Source: CAIWHR01 sp963811685 (GTDB lineage: Bacteria > Pseudomonadota > Gammaproteobacteria > Burkholderiales > Casimicrobiaceae). Taken from it: a stretch of 64,000 bases of DNA. The notes below the pieces were generated by a model that saw only the letters and a program-made list of their open reading frames with translations, searched no databases and was not told the DNA's origin. The position numbers were made by a program, and so were the translations under genes. Location of the stretch: the NCBI GenBank assembly GCA_963811685.1, contig CAWESK010000004.1:81080-145079 (forward strand), written 5' to 3'. Positions 56,843-64,000 of the stretch are shown here, piece after piece; position 1 is the first letter of the stretch, and each line of letters begins with the position of its first letter.

Positions 56843-58165
56843 TCATACCTTGTAGTAGCGCTCCGCCCGCTTCTGCGCCCGTTCGGCCGCTTCCTTTGGC
56901 GTCTTGCTGCCCGATGCGGCTTCCGCCACCATGTTGACGATGATGAAGTCGGCAAGCGCGCCCGCCGACGCGTAGCCCATCTGGCCCGCGTAACCGGACG
57001 GGACCATGTTCACCATCGAATTGCGATACGGCGTGTGCTTCGGGTCTGACGTCCAGATCGGGTTCTTCTCGTAGTACCTCAGTGCCGGCGTCACGTAGCC
57101 GATCGACGCCTGCACCCACGGGTCCAGCTGCTCGGGCTCCATCATGAAGCGGATGAATTCCTTCGCCGCTTTCGGGTACTTCGTGTACTTGAAGATCATC
57201 TGGTTGAAGAACAGCTGAAACTCGGTCGGGTGACCGACGGGGCCGATCGGCATGTTGGCGTGGTTGATGTCCGCCGCCATTTCCTTGACTTTCGGGTCGG
57301 TCGAGTTCTTCGCCGCGTAATAGATCGAGATGCCGTTGTTGGTGCAGAAGAGCTGCCCGTCGAGAAACGCCTTGTTGTTGTTCGGGTCGAGCCACGACAG
57401 CGTTCCCGGCACGAACGTGCCGTAGAGCTCCTTCGCGTACTCGAGGGCCTTCAGCGTCTCGGGGCTGTCGATCACGACCTGGCTCTTCTCGTTGACGAGC
57501 TTGCCGCCGAAAGCCCAGACCAACCATTGGCACCAGGTATTGCCATCGCCAGTCGCATTCCCCAGTGCCATTCCGGCGGGCGTGCCCTTTTCCTTCAGCG
57601 CCTTGCACAGCTTGAGGAAGCCGTCGGTGTCTTTGGGGAAACTGTCGAATCCCGCGGCTTTGACTGCGCTTTCTCGGTAAACCATGCAAACGCCGGCGAC
57701 ACCGAGCGGAACGCCGATCCACTTCTTGCCGTCGGGTTTGAGATAGGGGCTGCAGACCGGGTACCAGCCGCCCAGCTTGGTGCCGAGATAATTGCAGACG
57801 TCAGTGACGTCGACCAACTTCTCCGGATAGAGATTCGCATCGTCGTTGGTGCCCAGGATGATGTCCGGGCCTGCGCCGGTATTGGCCGCCACCGCCGCCT
57901 TCGGACGCACGTCTTCCCAGCCTTCGCTGTCGACGCGCACCTCGATGCCGTATTTGTCCTGGAATGCCTTGACGTTGACCATGTAGCGGTCGATGTCGCC
58001 TTGCACGAAGCGGCTCCAGCGCAGGACGCGCAGCTTCGCGCCCTTCTCGGGCGCATTGCTCCACTGGGCATTCGCGTCCTTCACCCAGATAAACGGGCCG
58101 ACCGCGGCGCCGGCCGCGACGGCCGCCGTCGATTGCAGGAATTTGCGACGCTTGATTTCACTCAT
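56843..58165 (-). CDS. ABC transporter extracellular solute-binding protein, family 1 (Tat signal)
   Basis: A 440-residue periplasmic binding protein. The twin-arginine signal (KRRKFLQSTAAVAAGAAVG, residues about 5-22) predicts export in folded form. Typical family 1 blocks are GPDIILGTNDDANLYPEKLVDVTD, KKWIGVPLGVAG and DGFLKLCKALKEKGTP, with C-terminal PKEAAERAQKRAERYYKV. The ligand is not identifiable; close relatives bind sugars or polyols. First permease starts about 180 bp downstream, past two hairpins; the ATPase gene is 47 bp upstream. Confidence 0.92.
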   Translation of the reverse strand: MSEIKRRKFLQSTAAVAAGAAVGPFIWVKDANAQWSNAPEKGAKLRVLRWSRFVQGDIDRYMVNVKAFQDKYGIEVRVDSEGWEDVRPKAAVAANTGAGPDIILGTNDDANLYPEKLVDVTDVCNYLGTKLGGWYPVCSPYLKPDGKKWIGVPLGVAGVCMVYRESAVKAAGFDSFPKDTDGFLKLCKALKEKGTPAGMALGNATGDGNTWCQWLVWAFGGKLVNEKSQVVIDSPETLKALEYAKELYGTFVPGTLSWLDPNNNKAFLDGQLFCTNNGISIYYAAKNSTDPKVKEMAADINHANMPIGPVGHPTEFQLFFNQMIFKYTKYPKAAKEFIRFMMEPEQLDPWVQASIGYVTPALRYYEKNPIWTSDPKHTPYRNSMVNMVPSGYAGQMGYASAGALADFIIVNMVAEAASGSKTPKEAAERAQKRAERYYKV

Positions 58166-58212
58166 TGCTGCCTCCTCCAGTTATGGGCGTGTTGATTGTT
58201 ATGCCCGAAACA

Positions 58213-59274
58213 TCATGCGACGAGCCGTTGTCCGCTCGCCTTGTCGAAAACATGCGCCCGCGCGAGATCGGGCGCGAGATTGATCCGGTCGCCCGGGCGG
58301 CAGTCGGTGCGGTCCTTGATCGTCGCTGTCACGTCCCGGCCGTCGAACCGGCAGTACAGCTGCGTGTCGGCGCCCGTCGGCTCGACGACGACAACCTCGA
58401 CCGGCAGCCCAGTCGCGGCGAGCGCGCAATGCTCGGGACGCACGCCGTAGAGCACTTCGCGGCCCGCTTCGACGCGGGCGCCGCGCGGCAGCGGCAGCTC
58501 GACCGACTCGCCGAACGCGACGCTACCGGCGTTCCCGACCACGCCGGGGATCATGTTCATCGCCGGCGAGCCGATGAAGCCGGCGACGAAGGTATTGGCG
58601 GGCCGGTCATAGAGAGTCAGCGGATCTCCCGTCTGCTCGACCACTCCGTCCTTCATCACGACGATCTTGTCGGCCATCGTCATCGCCTCGATTTGGTCGT
58701 GCGTCACGTAGATCGACGTCGTCTTCAGCCGCTGGTGGAGCTCCTTGATCTCGGTGCGCATCTGGACGCGCAGCTTGGCGTCGAGATTCGACAGCGGCTC
58801 GTCGAACAGGAACACTTGCGGGTCGCGGACGATCGCGCGGCCCATCGCGACGCGCTGCCGCTGGCCGCCGGAAAGCTGTCGCGGGTAGCGATCGAGATAG
58901 GCGGTCAGCCCGAGGATGTCGGCGGCCTTCTTCACGCGCGCTTCGACCTCGGCCTTCGGCTGCTTAGCCAGCATCAGGGCGAACGACATGTTGTCGCGCA
59001 CCGTCATGTGCGGATAGAGCGCATAGTTCTGGAAGACCATCGCGATGTCGCGCTCCTTCGGCGGCACGCGATTGACCACCGTGTCGCCGATCGCGATCTC
59101 GCCTTCCGAAATCTCCTCCAGCCCGGCAATCATCCGCAGCAGCGTGGACTTGCCGCATCCCGACGGGCCCACGAGCACGCAGAACTCGCCGTCGGCAATC
59201 GCGATGTCCACGCCGCGGATCACATGGGTGGACCCGAAGTGCTTCTGCACGGAGCGGATGGTGACGCGGGCCAT
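58213..59274 (-). CDS. ABC transporter ATPase, MalK/UgpC type
   Basis: A 353-residue nucleotide-binding subunit with Walker A LVGPSGCGKST, Q-loop VFQNYALYPHMTV, signature LSGGQRQRVAMGRA, Walker B VFLFDEPLSNLDAKL and switch His YVTHDQIEAM. The C-terminal OB/TOBE domain (GVRPEHCAL, VEVVVVEPTGADTQLYCRFDG) is typical of sugar/polyol importers. It would energise the two downstream permeases. Starts 15 bp after the dehydrogenase gene. Confidence 0.94.
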   Translation of the reverse strand: MARVTIRSVQKHFGSTHVIRGVDIAIADGEFCVLVGPSGCGKSTLLRMIAGLEEISEGEIAIGDTVVNRVPPKERDIAMVFQNYALYPHMTVRDNMSFALMLAKQPKAEVEARVKKAADILGLTAYLDRYPRQLSGGQRQRVAMGRAIVRDPQVFLFDEPLSNLDAKLRVQMRTEIKELHQRLKTTSIYVTHDQIEAMTMADKIVVMKDGVVEQTGDPLTLYDRPANTFVAGFIGSPAMNMIPGVVGNAGSVAFGESVELPLPRGARVEAGREVLYGVRPEHCALAATGLPVEVVVVEPTGADTQLYCRFDGRDVTATIKDRTDCRPGDRINLAPDLARAHVFDKASGQRLVA

Positions 59275-59289
59275 GTTCCTCGATTCCGG

Positions 59290-60255
59290 CTATGCCTTGC
59301 GGGTGCCGGCGACGACGACATAGTCGGGCCGGCCGGTCTGGAGCCAGGAGACTATATTCTGCGCCGCCTTGCGCCGCAGTTCACGCTCGGCCTCGATCGA
59401 AAAGAACGCCGCGTGCGGCGTCAGGATCACCCGCGGGTGACCGAGGAGCTTCGATCCCGGCGGAACCGGCTCGACCGGCAGCACGTCGAGGCCGAGGCCG
59501 GCCAGCGTGCCGCGCTCCAGCGCCGCCAGCGCCGCATCGACGTCGACGACGGCGCCCCGCGCCGTGTTGACGAGATAGCCGCCGGGTTTCATGACGCCCA
59601 GCACCGCGGCGTCGACCATGCCGCGCGTCGAGTCGTTGAGCGGGACGTGCAGTGAGACGACGTCGCTCTGCGCGAAGACATCGGTGAGGCTCGCACGCTC
59701 GACGAACGCCGGGAAGTCGCCATCGATGATGTAGGGATCGCAGGCGATCACGCGCCGGAACACATTGCGCGAGATATGCGCCATCCGCTTGCCGATGCGG
59801 CCGAGGCCGACGATGCCGAGCGTCATGTCGCTCGCGCGGTGGAATTTCCCGGACGACAGGTAGTGCCAGTTCCCGGCGTGGATGTCGCGGTGGTACGCCA
59901 CGATATTGCGCATCAGTGCAAGCGCGAGGGCGAGCGCATGCGTCGCCACCTCGCCCACGCCGTAGTCCGGCGAATTGGCCACCCACACGCCGTGGCGCGC
60001 GCAGGCGTCCGTGTCGATCGTGTCGAAGCCCGCGCCGATGCGGCTTACGATGCCGAGCTTCGGCAACGACGCGACGACGCGCTCGGTGATCGGCGCGTAC
60101 TGGAGCAGCATGCCGGCGCAATCGCCCGCGGCGGCGATCACCTCGTCCTCGGTCTTGCATTGTGCCGTCGCAAGTTCTACACCCGCGCTCTTGAACACGG
60201 TGTGCTCGATATCGAGATCGGGGAATTCGTTGTCGGAGAACAGGACGCGAGGCAT
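59290..60255 (-). CDS. D-isomer-specific 2-hydroxyacid dehydrogenase family protein
   Basis: A 321-residue NAD-dependent dehydrogenase. The nucleotide-binding motif is LGIVGLGRIGKRM. The catalytic Arg lies in VNTARGAVVDVDAAL, Glu in VLPVEPVPPGSKL and His in VILTPHAAFFS. The set resembles CtBP/phosphoglycerate-dehydrogenase-like enzymes. In this operon it probably oxidises or reduces a hydroxyacid derived from the imported compound; substrate unknown. ATG 60255 (MPRVLFSDNEFPDLDIEH) was chosen by homology. Confidence 0.87.
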   Translation of the reverse strand: MPRVLFSDNEFPDLDIEHTVFKSAGVELATAQCKTEDEVIAAAGDCAGMLLQYAPITERVVASLPKLGIVSRIGAGFDTIDTDACARHGVWVANSPDYGVGEVATHALALALALMRNIVAYHRDIHAGNWHYLSSGKFHRASDMTLGIVGLGRIGKRMAHISRNVFRRVIACDPYIIDGDFPAFVERASLTDVFAQSDVVSLHVPLNDSTRGMVDAAVLGVMKPGGYLVNTARGAVVDVDAALAALERGTLAGLGLDVLPVEPVPPGSKLLGHPRVILTPHAAFFSIEAERELRRKAAQNIVSWLQTGRPDYVVVAGTRKA

Positions 60256-60364
60256 GGCGGAGCGACTTCGGCGGGACGGATGGGGAAGCGCGAGAACGGT
60301 ACGTGCGGCGGCGAAATTGGTCAAGCGGCCTGACCGCCTTGGGGGCGAAACGGCGCATCGCCGC

Positions 60365-60370
60365 TATAAT
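60365..60370 (+). promoter_or_regulatory. Putative -10 box for core-metE
   Basis: A perfect TATAAT lies in the divergent region between the dehydrogenase and core-metE genes, 53 bp before the metE ATG. A -35 match at standard spacing is not clear (TTGGGG at 60339-60344 is about 20 bp upstream). Tentative. Confidence 0.4.
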
Positions 60371-60422
60371 CGGCCCCGCCCACGCTGCAACCGTTCCGCG
60401 TCGGCCGGTTCCGGAGTCCCCA

Positions 60423-61457
60423 ATGACAACGCCGTTGCAGACGACAATCGCCGGCAGCCTGCCCAAGCCGCGCTGGCTCGCGAAGCCGGGCGAGCTGTGG
60501 GCGCCCTGGCTGCTCGAGGGCGATGCGCTCGCCGAGGGCAAGCGCGACGCGGTGCGCCTTGCGTTGCGCGATCAGGAGGACGCCGGCATCGACATCGTCA
60601 GCGACGGCGAGCAGACCCGCCGCCATTTCGTCACCACCTTCATCGAGGCGCTCGACGGCGTCGATTTCCAGCACAAGCGCACCGTGCGGATCAGGAACCG
60701 CTATGACGCCGACGTTCCCGTCGTGACGGGCCCTGTCGCGCGGCGGCACCCGGTGTTCGTCGACGATGCCGCCTTCCTGCGCTCGGCAACGACCGCCAAG
60801 GTGAAATTCACGCTGCCCGGCCCGATGACGATGGTCGACACGCTGTTCGACGCGCACTACCGCAGCCGCGAAAAGCTCGCATGGGCGTTCGCCGAAATCC
60901 TCAACGACGAGGCGCGCGCGATCGAGGCGGCCGGCGTCGACGTGATCCAGTTCGACGAGCCCGCGTTCAACGTCTATTTCGACGAGGTGCGCGATTGGGG
61001 CATCGCCACTCTCGAGCGCGCGGCGGCCGGTCTCGGCTGCGATACCGCGGTCCATATCTGCTACGGGTACGGGATCAAGGCGAACACGGACTGGAAGAAG
61101 ACGCTCGGCGCCGAATGGCGGCAGTACGAGCAGACGTTTCCGCTGCTCGCGCGATCGGCGATCCGTCAGGTCTCGCTCGAGTGCGCGAACTCGCACGTGC
61201 CGATCGAGCTCCTCGGACTGCTCGAAGGCAAGGACGTGCTGGTCGGCGCGATCGACGTCGCCACCGACCGGGTGGAGACGCCGGAGGATGTCGCGGCGAC
61301 GATTCGCGCCGCCATGGAGTACGTCCCGGCGAACCGCCTCTATCCCTGCACCAATTGCGGGATGGTGCCGCTGGCACGCGAAACCGCGCGGGCGAAGCTC
61401 GCCGCGCTGGGGGCGGGAGCCGCCCTCGTTCGCGCGGAGCTCGCAGGCGCCGGCTGA
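60423..61457 (+). CDS. Core methionine synthase (MetE catalytic-domain family)
   Basis: A 344-residue barrel protein corresponding to the C-terminal, zinc-binding half of cobalamin-independent methionine synthase, lacking the N-terminal half. Zinc ligands H211 and C213 (VHICYGYG) and C312 (CTNCGM) are present. Other blocks: TIAGSLPKPRWL, LPGPMTMVDTLF, VIQFDEPAFNVYFDE. Such core-MetE proteins are reported as methionine synthases that use methyl donors other than polyglutamyl folate, often with a partner such as MesX. No partner gene is adjacent. Actual donor here unknown. Confidence 0.88.
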   Translation: MTTPLQTTIAGSLPKPRWLAKPGELWAPWLLEGDALAEGKRDAVRLALRDQEDAGIDIVSDGEQTRRHFVTTFIEALDGVDFQHKRTVRIRNRYDADVPVVTGPVARRHPVFVDDAAFLRSATTAKVKFTLPGPMTMVDTLFDAHYRSREKLAWAFAEILNDEARAIEAAGVDVIQFDEPAFNVYFDEVRDWGIATLERAAAGLGCDTAVHICYGYGIKANTDWKKTLGAEWRQYEQTFPLLARSAIRQVSLECANSHVPIELLGLLEGKDVLVGAIDVATDRVETPEDVAATIRAAMEYVPANRLYPCTNCGMVPLARETARAKLAALGAGAALVRAELAGAG

Positions 61458-61557
61458 AGAACCCGGGGTATCCGCGGGACGAGGTGACCGACGCCCCGCC
61501 GAGCCTGCCGGCCAAGCCTTCCCGGGGGGACTGGCGCTTCTCGTGAATCCCATGTAT

Positions 61558-61697
61558 CCTCCCGCCCGTGTTTTAGTTTCAAGGCAGCAGATACGCTCAC
61601 GCGACCGCGTTGCAGCCGTTGCCGTTTTTCCTTGAGATCGAAACATGGGCCGGGACACCGTCCCGATATCTTTTCTTTTTCTTGAGGAATTACAGAA
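61558..61697 (+). promoter_or_regulatory. Long 5' leader of cold-shock gene
   Basis: About 140 bases between the previous gene region and the csp ATG are A/T- and T-rich near the end (ATATCTTTTCTTTTTCTTGAGG). They contain a small stem GGGAC-ACC-GTCCC (near 61655) and a GAGGAA ribosome-binding site before ATG 61698. Long structured leaders are typical of csp mRNAs and act as thermosensors in E. coli. The exact start point is not determined. Confidence 0.4.
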
Positions 61698-61901
61698 ATG
61701 GCAACCGGTACAGTCAAGTGGTTCAACGACGCCAAGGGTTTCGGCTTCATTACTCCGGATGGCGGCGGCGAAGATCTGTTCGCGCATTTCTCGGCAATCA
61801 ACATGCCGGGATTCAAGACCCTGAAGGAAGGCCAGAAGGTCAGCTTCGAAGTGACCCAGGGCCCGAAGGGCAAGCAGGCGAGCAATATCCAGTCGGCGTA
61901 A
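61698..61901 (+). CDS. cspA: Cold-shock protein, CspA family
   Basis: A 67-residue single cold-shock domain with RNP1 KGFGFITPD and RNP2 DLFAHFSAI, preceded by ATGTVKWFNDAKG. It binds single-stranded nucleic acid as an RNA chaperone. The product is complete. It is monocistronic, with a strong intrinsic terminator 26 bp after the stop. Confidence 0.95.
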   Translation: MATGTVKWFNDAKGFGFITPDGGGEDLFAHFSAINMPGFKTLKEGQKVSFEVTQGPKGKQASNIQSA

Positions 61902-61926
61902 CTCCTCTCGCGGGAGTTCCGACAAG

Positions 61927-61957
61927 AAAGGCCGGGCAACATGCCCGGCCTTTTTCT
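61927..61957 (+). terminator. Strong intrinsic terminator of the cold-shock gene
   Basis: AAAGGCCGGGC - AACAT - GCCCGGCCTTT forms an 11-bp perfect stem with a 5-base loop, and a T-rich tail (TTTTTCTTT) continues directly. Right after csp and before the convergent secreted-protein gene. Confidence 0.93.
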
Positions 61958-61999
61958 TTGTCTGCCGCGTGTCGACGGCGGCGGAAATCCCGGGGCCGG

Positions 62000-63017
62000 C
62001 TATTGGCAGGCGACGCCGGGCATCGTGAAGATCTGCCGCGTGATCGGCTTCGTCTGCGTGACCGCGGTGGACATGCCCGCCAGCTGGACCGAGTAGGCGA
62101 AGGTACCGTTGTTGCCGTTGGCGAAGCTGAAGGTCGCCGCGCCGACGGGCGTCGCCTGCACGCCAGGTCCCGCAGGACCCACGGTGCGATAGAGATCACC
62201 TGCGTACGTGCCCGTCTCCGTCTTCACCGCGGTCGTCACCAGCCACATCGGCGTGCCGTCCGCACCGTAGGTATACCAGGCGGCGAAAATCGTGTCGCCC
62301 TGGTGCGCAAGATTGATCCCCCAACCGGACTCGTTGGGATTCCACCAGAGATCCGTGTAGTTCGTCAGCGTCGTGAGGTCGGTGACCTGGCCGAAGGTGC
62401 ACGTCGGCAGAGGGCCGAACTGCTGTCTTGCGAGCGTGCGCGTCGAGCCCGCCTCGGAGAAATCGACCGTGACGTGATCGGTGTCGGCGAGCGAGATCGT
62501 CCCCAGTCCGAGCAGGGTCGGCGTGACGCTGGTCGCATTGAACGTCGATGACTGGAAGGACGGACCGATCGTCGAGTAGACGTCGCCGGTGTAGGTTCCT
62601 TCGGCGCGCTTCATGGCGATCAGCGTGCGCCAGCGGGCCACGCCCGCTTGGATCGTACCCGTAGTCGATCGCGAATATCGTGTTGCCCTGGTGCGACACC
62701 CAGGTGCCGCGCCCACTTTCGTCGGCGCGCCACCACAGGCCCGTGAGGTTCGGCGTGACGCACGTAAGCGTGTAATCCGTGCCTTGCGGGACGAGCGAAA
62801 ATTGGACGCAGCCCGGCGTGACGCTGCTGTGGAGCGCGATGGTCGTGCCGTCGCCGCACGTGATCGTGCGTCCCGCGATCGACATCGTTGCGCAGCCGGG
62901 GCCGAAATCACGAGTGAAGACGTCGGCGCGCGACGGTGCCGCGAATCCGGTCGACAAGATTGCCGTTGCGAAGGCGAACGCGCGCACGGCTGGCGCGACA
63001 ATTGGACAAGACCTCAA
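62000..63017 (-). CDS. Secreted protein with two tandem WW-ESGxG repeats (frameshifted)
   Basis: About 339 residues after repairing one shift near 62655. Signal peptide ends near PSRADV (residue 32). Two similar units follow: NLTGLWWRADESGRG...SHQGNTIFAIDYGY (from about residue 90) and NYTDLWWNPNESGWG...AHQGDTIFAAWYTYG (from about residue 217). Each continues with GTYTGDVYSTIGPS or GTYAGDLYRTVGPA. The units look like a tandem beta-rich domain. TTG 63017 with a GAAGGG site is the likely start. No function known; probably exported. Convergent with the csp terminator. Confidence 0.7.
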
Positions 63018-63209
63018 AATTTCCCTTCAGCGCCGGCGGGCGAAGCCCGATCAGCATTCATCGCCGGCGGCGCTGCCGCCGGGGTGGCCCGCGCTCCATC
63101 GGCGCGTGCTCTTGGAATTCCGACCCTGATTGACCGGTTCCAGTCGCAGGAGTTCCCTCATGCAACCGGCATATTCCAGGCGAATATTCGCGCTAAATTT
63201 CCTGCCTTG

Positions 63210-64000
63210 TCAATGGGTTGATAACCGCCTCAGCGTCGCGGGATCCCTCGCGGCAGAGCGCATGTGCCGGGCCCCGAATAGACCGATCGCGGCGAGCAGC
63301 AACGCAAGCGCCCACGGCGCGTTCACCGGGATCTGGGTGGCCGTCGTCGCGCCGACGGTCGTCGTCACCGAGCTCGACGAATTGCTCGGCGTCGGGTCGG
63401 ACGTGCCGATCGGCGGCGAGATCGTGCCGATGTTGGTGAAGGACCCGGCGGCGGTCCCCGAGACATTGCCGGTGATGGTGATGACCACGCTGCCGCCGAC
63501 CGGCAGCAGTGGCACGACGCCGCTCACCGTGTTGCCGACCACGCTCACGGCGCCGCACGTGGCGCCGCCAGCGGCGCTGCCGCAGACGGCTGCAACGCCG
63601 CCGATGATGGCGGGCACGTTGTCGTTGAACGTCGCGCCATTCGCCGCGCTCGGTCCCGTGTTGGTCAGCGTCAGCGTGTAGGTGATCGCGCCGCCGGCGA
63701 TCAGCGTCGCCGGTCCCGTCTTGACGATGCCGACATCGGCGACCGCCGCACGCGTGTCGCTGTCGGACGCGCTGACCGGACCCGGCGCCGCCGGATCGGA
63801 CGCGGTCACCGTATTGACCAGCGGATCGGTCGCGAGGCTCGCCGCGAAGCTGACGGGGACCGTGAAGGTCAGCGCGTTGCCGGCGCCGGCGGCTAGCGTC
63901 GCGCCGGTGGTGCCGAAGCTCGTCCCGCCGGTTGCGCCCGTCACCGTGCCGCAGGTCGCGGCACCGGTCGCCACGCAGGTTGCGTTGGCATTGAGCGTCA
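63210..64000 (-). CDS. DUF11 repeat surface protein with C-terminal sorting signal (5' end outside window)
   Basis: Only the last 263 or so residues are inside the window. Repeats of the DUF11 type are visible: DVGIVKTGPATLIAGGAITYTLTLTNTGPSAANGATFNDNVP, with TCGAVSVVGNTVSGVVPLLPVGGSVVITITG. The tail ends in a proline motif, membrane helix and basic cluster, IPVNAPWALALLLAAIGLFGARHMRS, resembling IPTL-/PEP-CTERM sorting signals cleaved by exosortase-type enzymes. Probably an extracellular adhesin or matrix protein. Frame is open to the window edge. Confidence 0.8.
   Translation of the reverse strand, partial: TLNANATCVATGAATCGTVTGATGGTSFGTTGATLAAGAGNALTFTVPVSFAASLATDPLVNTVTASDPAAPGPVSASDSDTRAAVADVGIVKTGPATLIAGGAITYTLTLTNTGPSAANGATFNDNVPAIIGGVAAVCGSAAGGATCGAVSVVGNTVSGVVPLLPVGGSVVITITGNVSGTAAGSFTNIGTISPPIGTSDPTPSNSSSSVTTTVGATTATQIPVNAPWALALLLAAIGLFGARHMRSAARDPATLRRLSTH

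Noticed and set aside
1..64000. Programmed ribosomal frameshifting as the explanation for the split genes
   Set aside because: The shifts lie at different sequences, without shared slippery sites or downstream structure, and both insertions and deletions occur. Indel error fits better.
1..64000. CRISPR arrays, IS elements, prophage or integrative elements
   Set aside because: No regular spacer-repeat array, transposase, integrase or inverted terminal repeats were seen; all gene neighbourhoods look like stable chromosome.

Overview
The window is a compact, high-GC chromosomal segment (about two-thirds G+C) from a betaproteobacterium, most likely Burkholderiales or a relative. The evidence is gene order: polA//LOG-DUF2782-thrB-BPSS1780, yqgE-ruvX-pyrR-pyrB-pyrX, pilG-pilH-pilI-pilJ-pilL, ppk-sixA, and yicC-gmk-rpoZ-spoT flanked by a PP2C/kinase pair. 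No rRNA, tRNA, CRISPR array, IS element or prophage was seen.

Layout. 1-9.7 kb: polA 5' end (incomplete), a LOG-family hydrolase, thrB, membrane and unknown proteins, a UvrD-family helicase, argA and yggX. 8.6-14.3 kb: sulfide:quinone-reductase-like flavoprotein, gamma-glutamyltransferase, peroxidase-related protein, small lipoprotein, cysC and a Tat-exported dienelactone-hydrolase-like protein. 14.4-18.2 kb: pyrimidine operon with a catalytically dead dihydroorotase homologue. 18.3-24.4 kb: PhoD-like phosphatase, BON protein, DUF2330 plus RnfD-like membrane protein, and an EF-G paralogue. 24.4-26.9 kb: an FNR-type promoter driving a monoheme cytochrome-porin (Cyc2-like architecture) and a diheme cytochrome c4-like protein. 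26.9-36.5 kb: Pil-Chp type IV pilus chemosensory operon. 36.8-43.4 kb: ilvA, ppx, sixA, ppk and a DnaQ-family exonuclease. 43.6-49.8 kb: phosphatase/kinase pair and the gmk-rpoZ-spoT nucleotide-alarmone cluster. 49.9-54.1 kb: a spore-coat-U chaperone-usher pilus operon. 54.5-61.5 kb: Grx4-type glutaredoxin, a carbohydrate-type ABC importer with a hydroxyacid dehydrogenase, and a core-MetE. 61.6-64 kb: cold-shock gene and secreted/anchored surface proteins.

Biological reading. The most interesting cluster is the FNR-box / cytochrome-porin / cytochrome c4 unit. It has the parts expected for electron transfer across the outer membrane (Fe(II) oxidation or extracellular electron uptake). Twitching-pilus signalling and an archaic-type chaperone-usher pilus suggest a surface-associated lifestyle. 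ppx and ppk lie on either side of sixA, and spoT is nearby, so polyphosphate and (p)ppGpp metabolism sit in the same region.

Quality caveat. At least eleven genes carry a single-base frameshift that restores a conserved family sequence in another frame, and eight more shifts are concentrated in the two ABC permease genes. Scattered shifts look like sequencing or assembly indels. The permease cluster could be genuine decay. Coordinates for those genes span the whole locus across the shifts.
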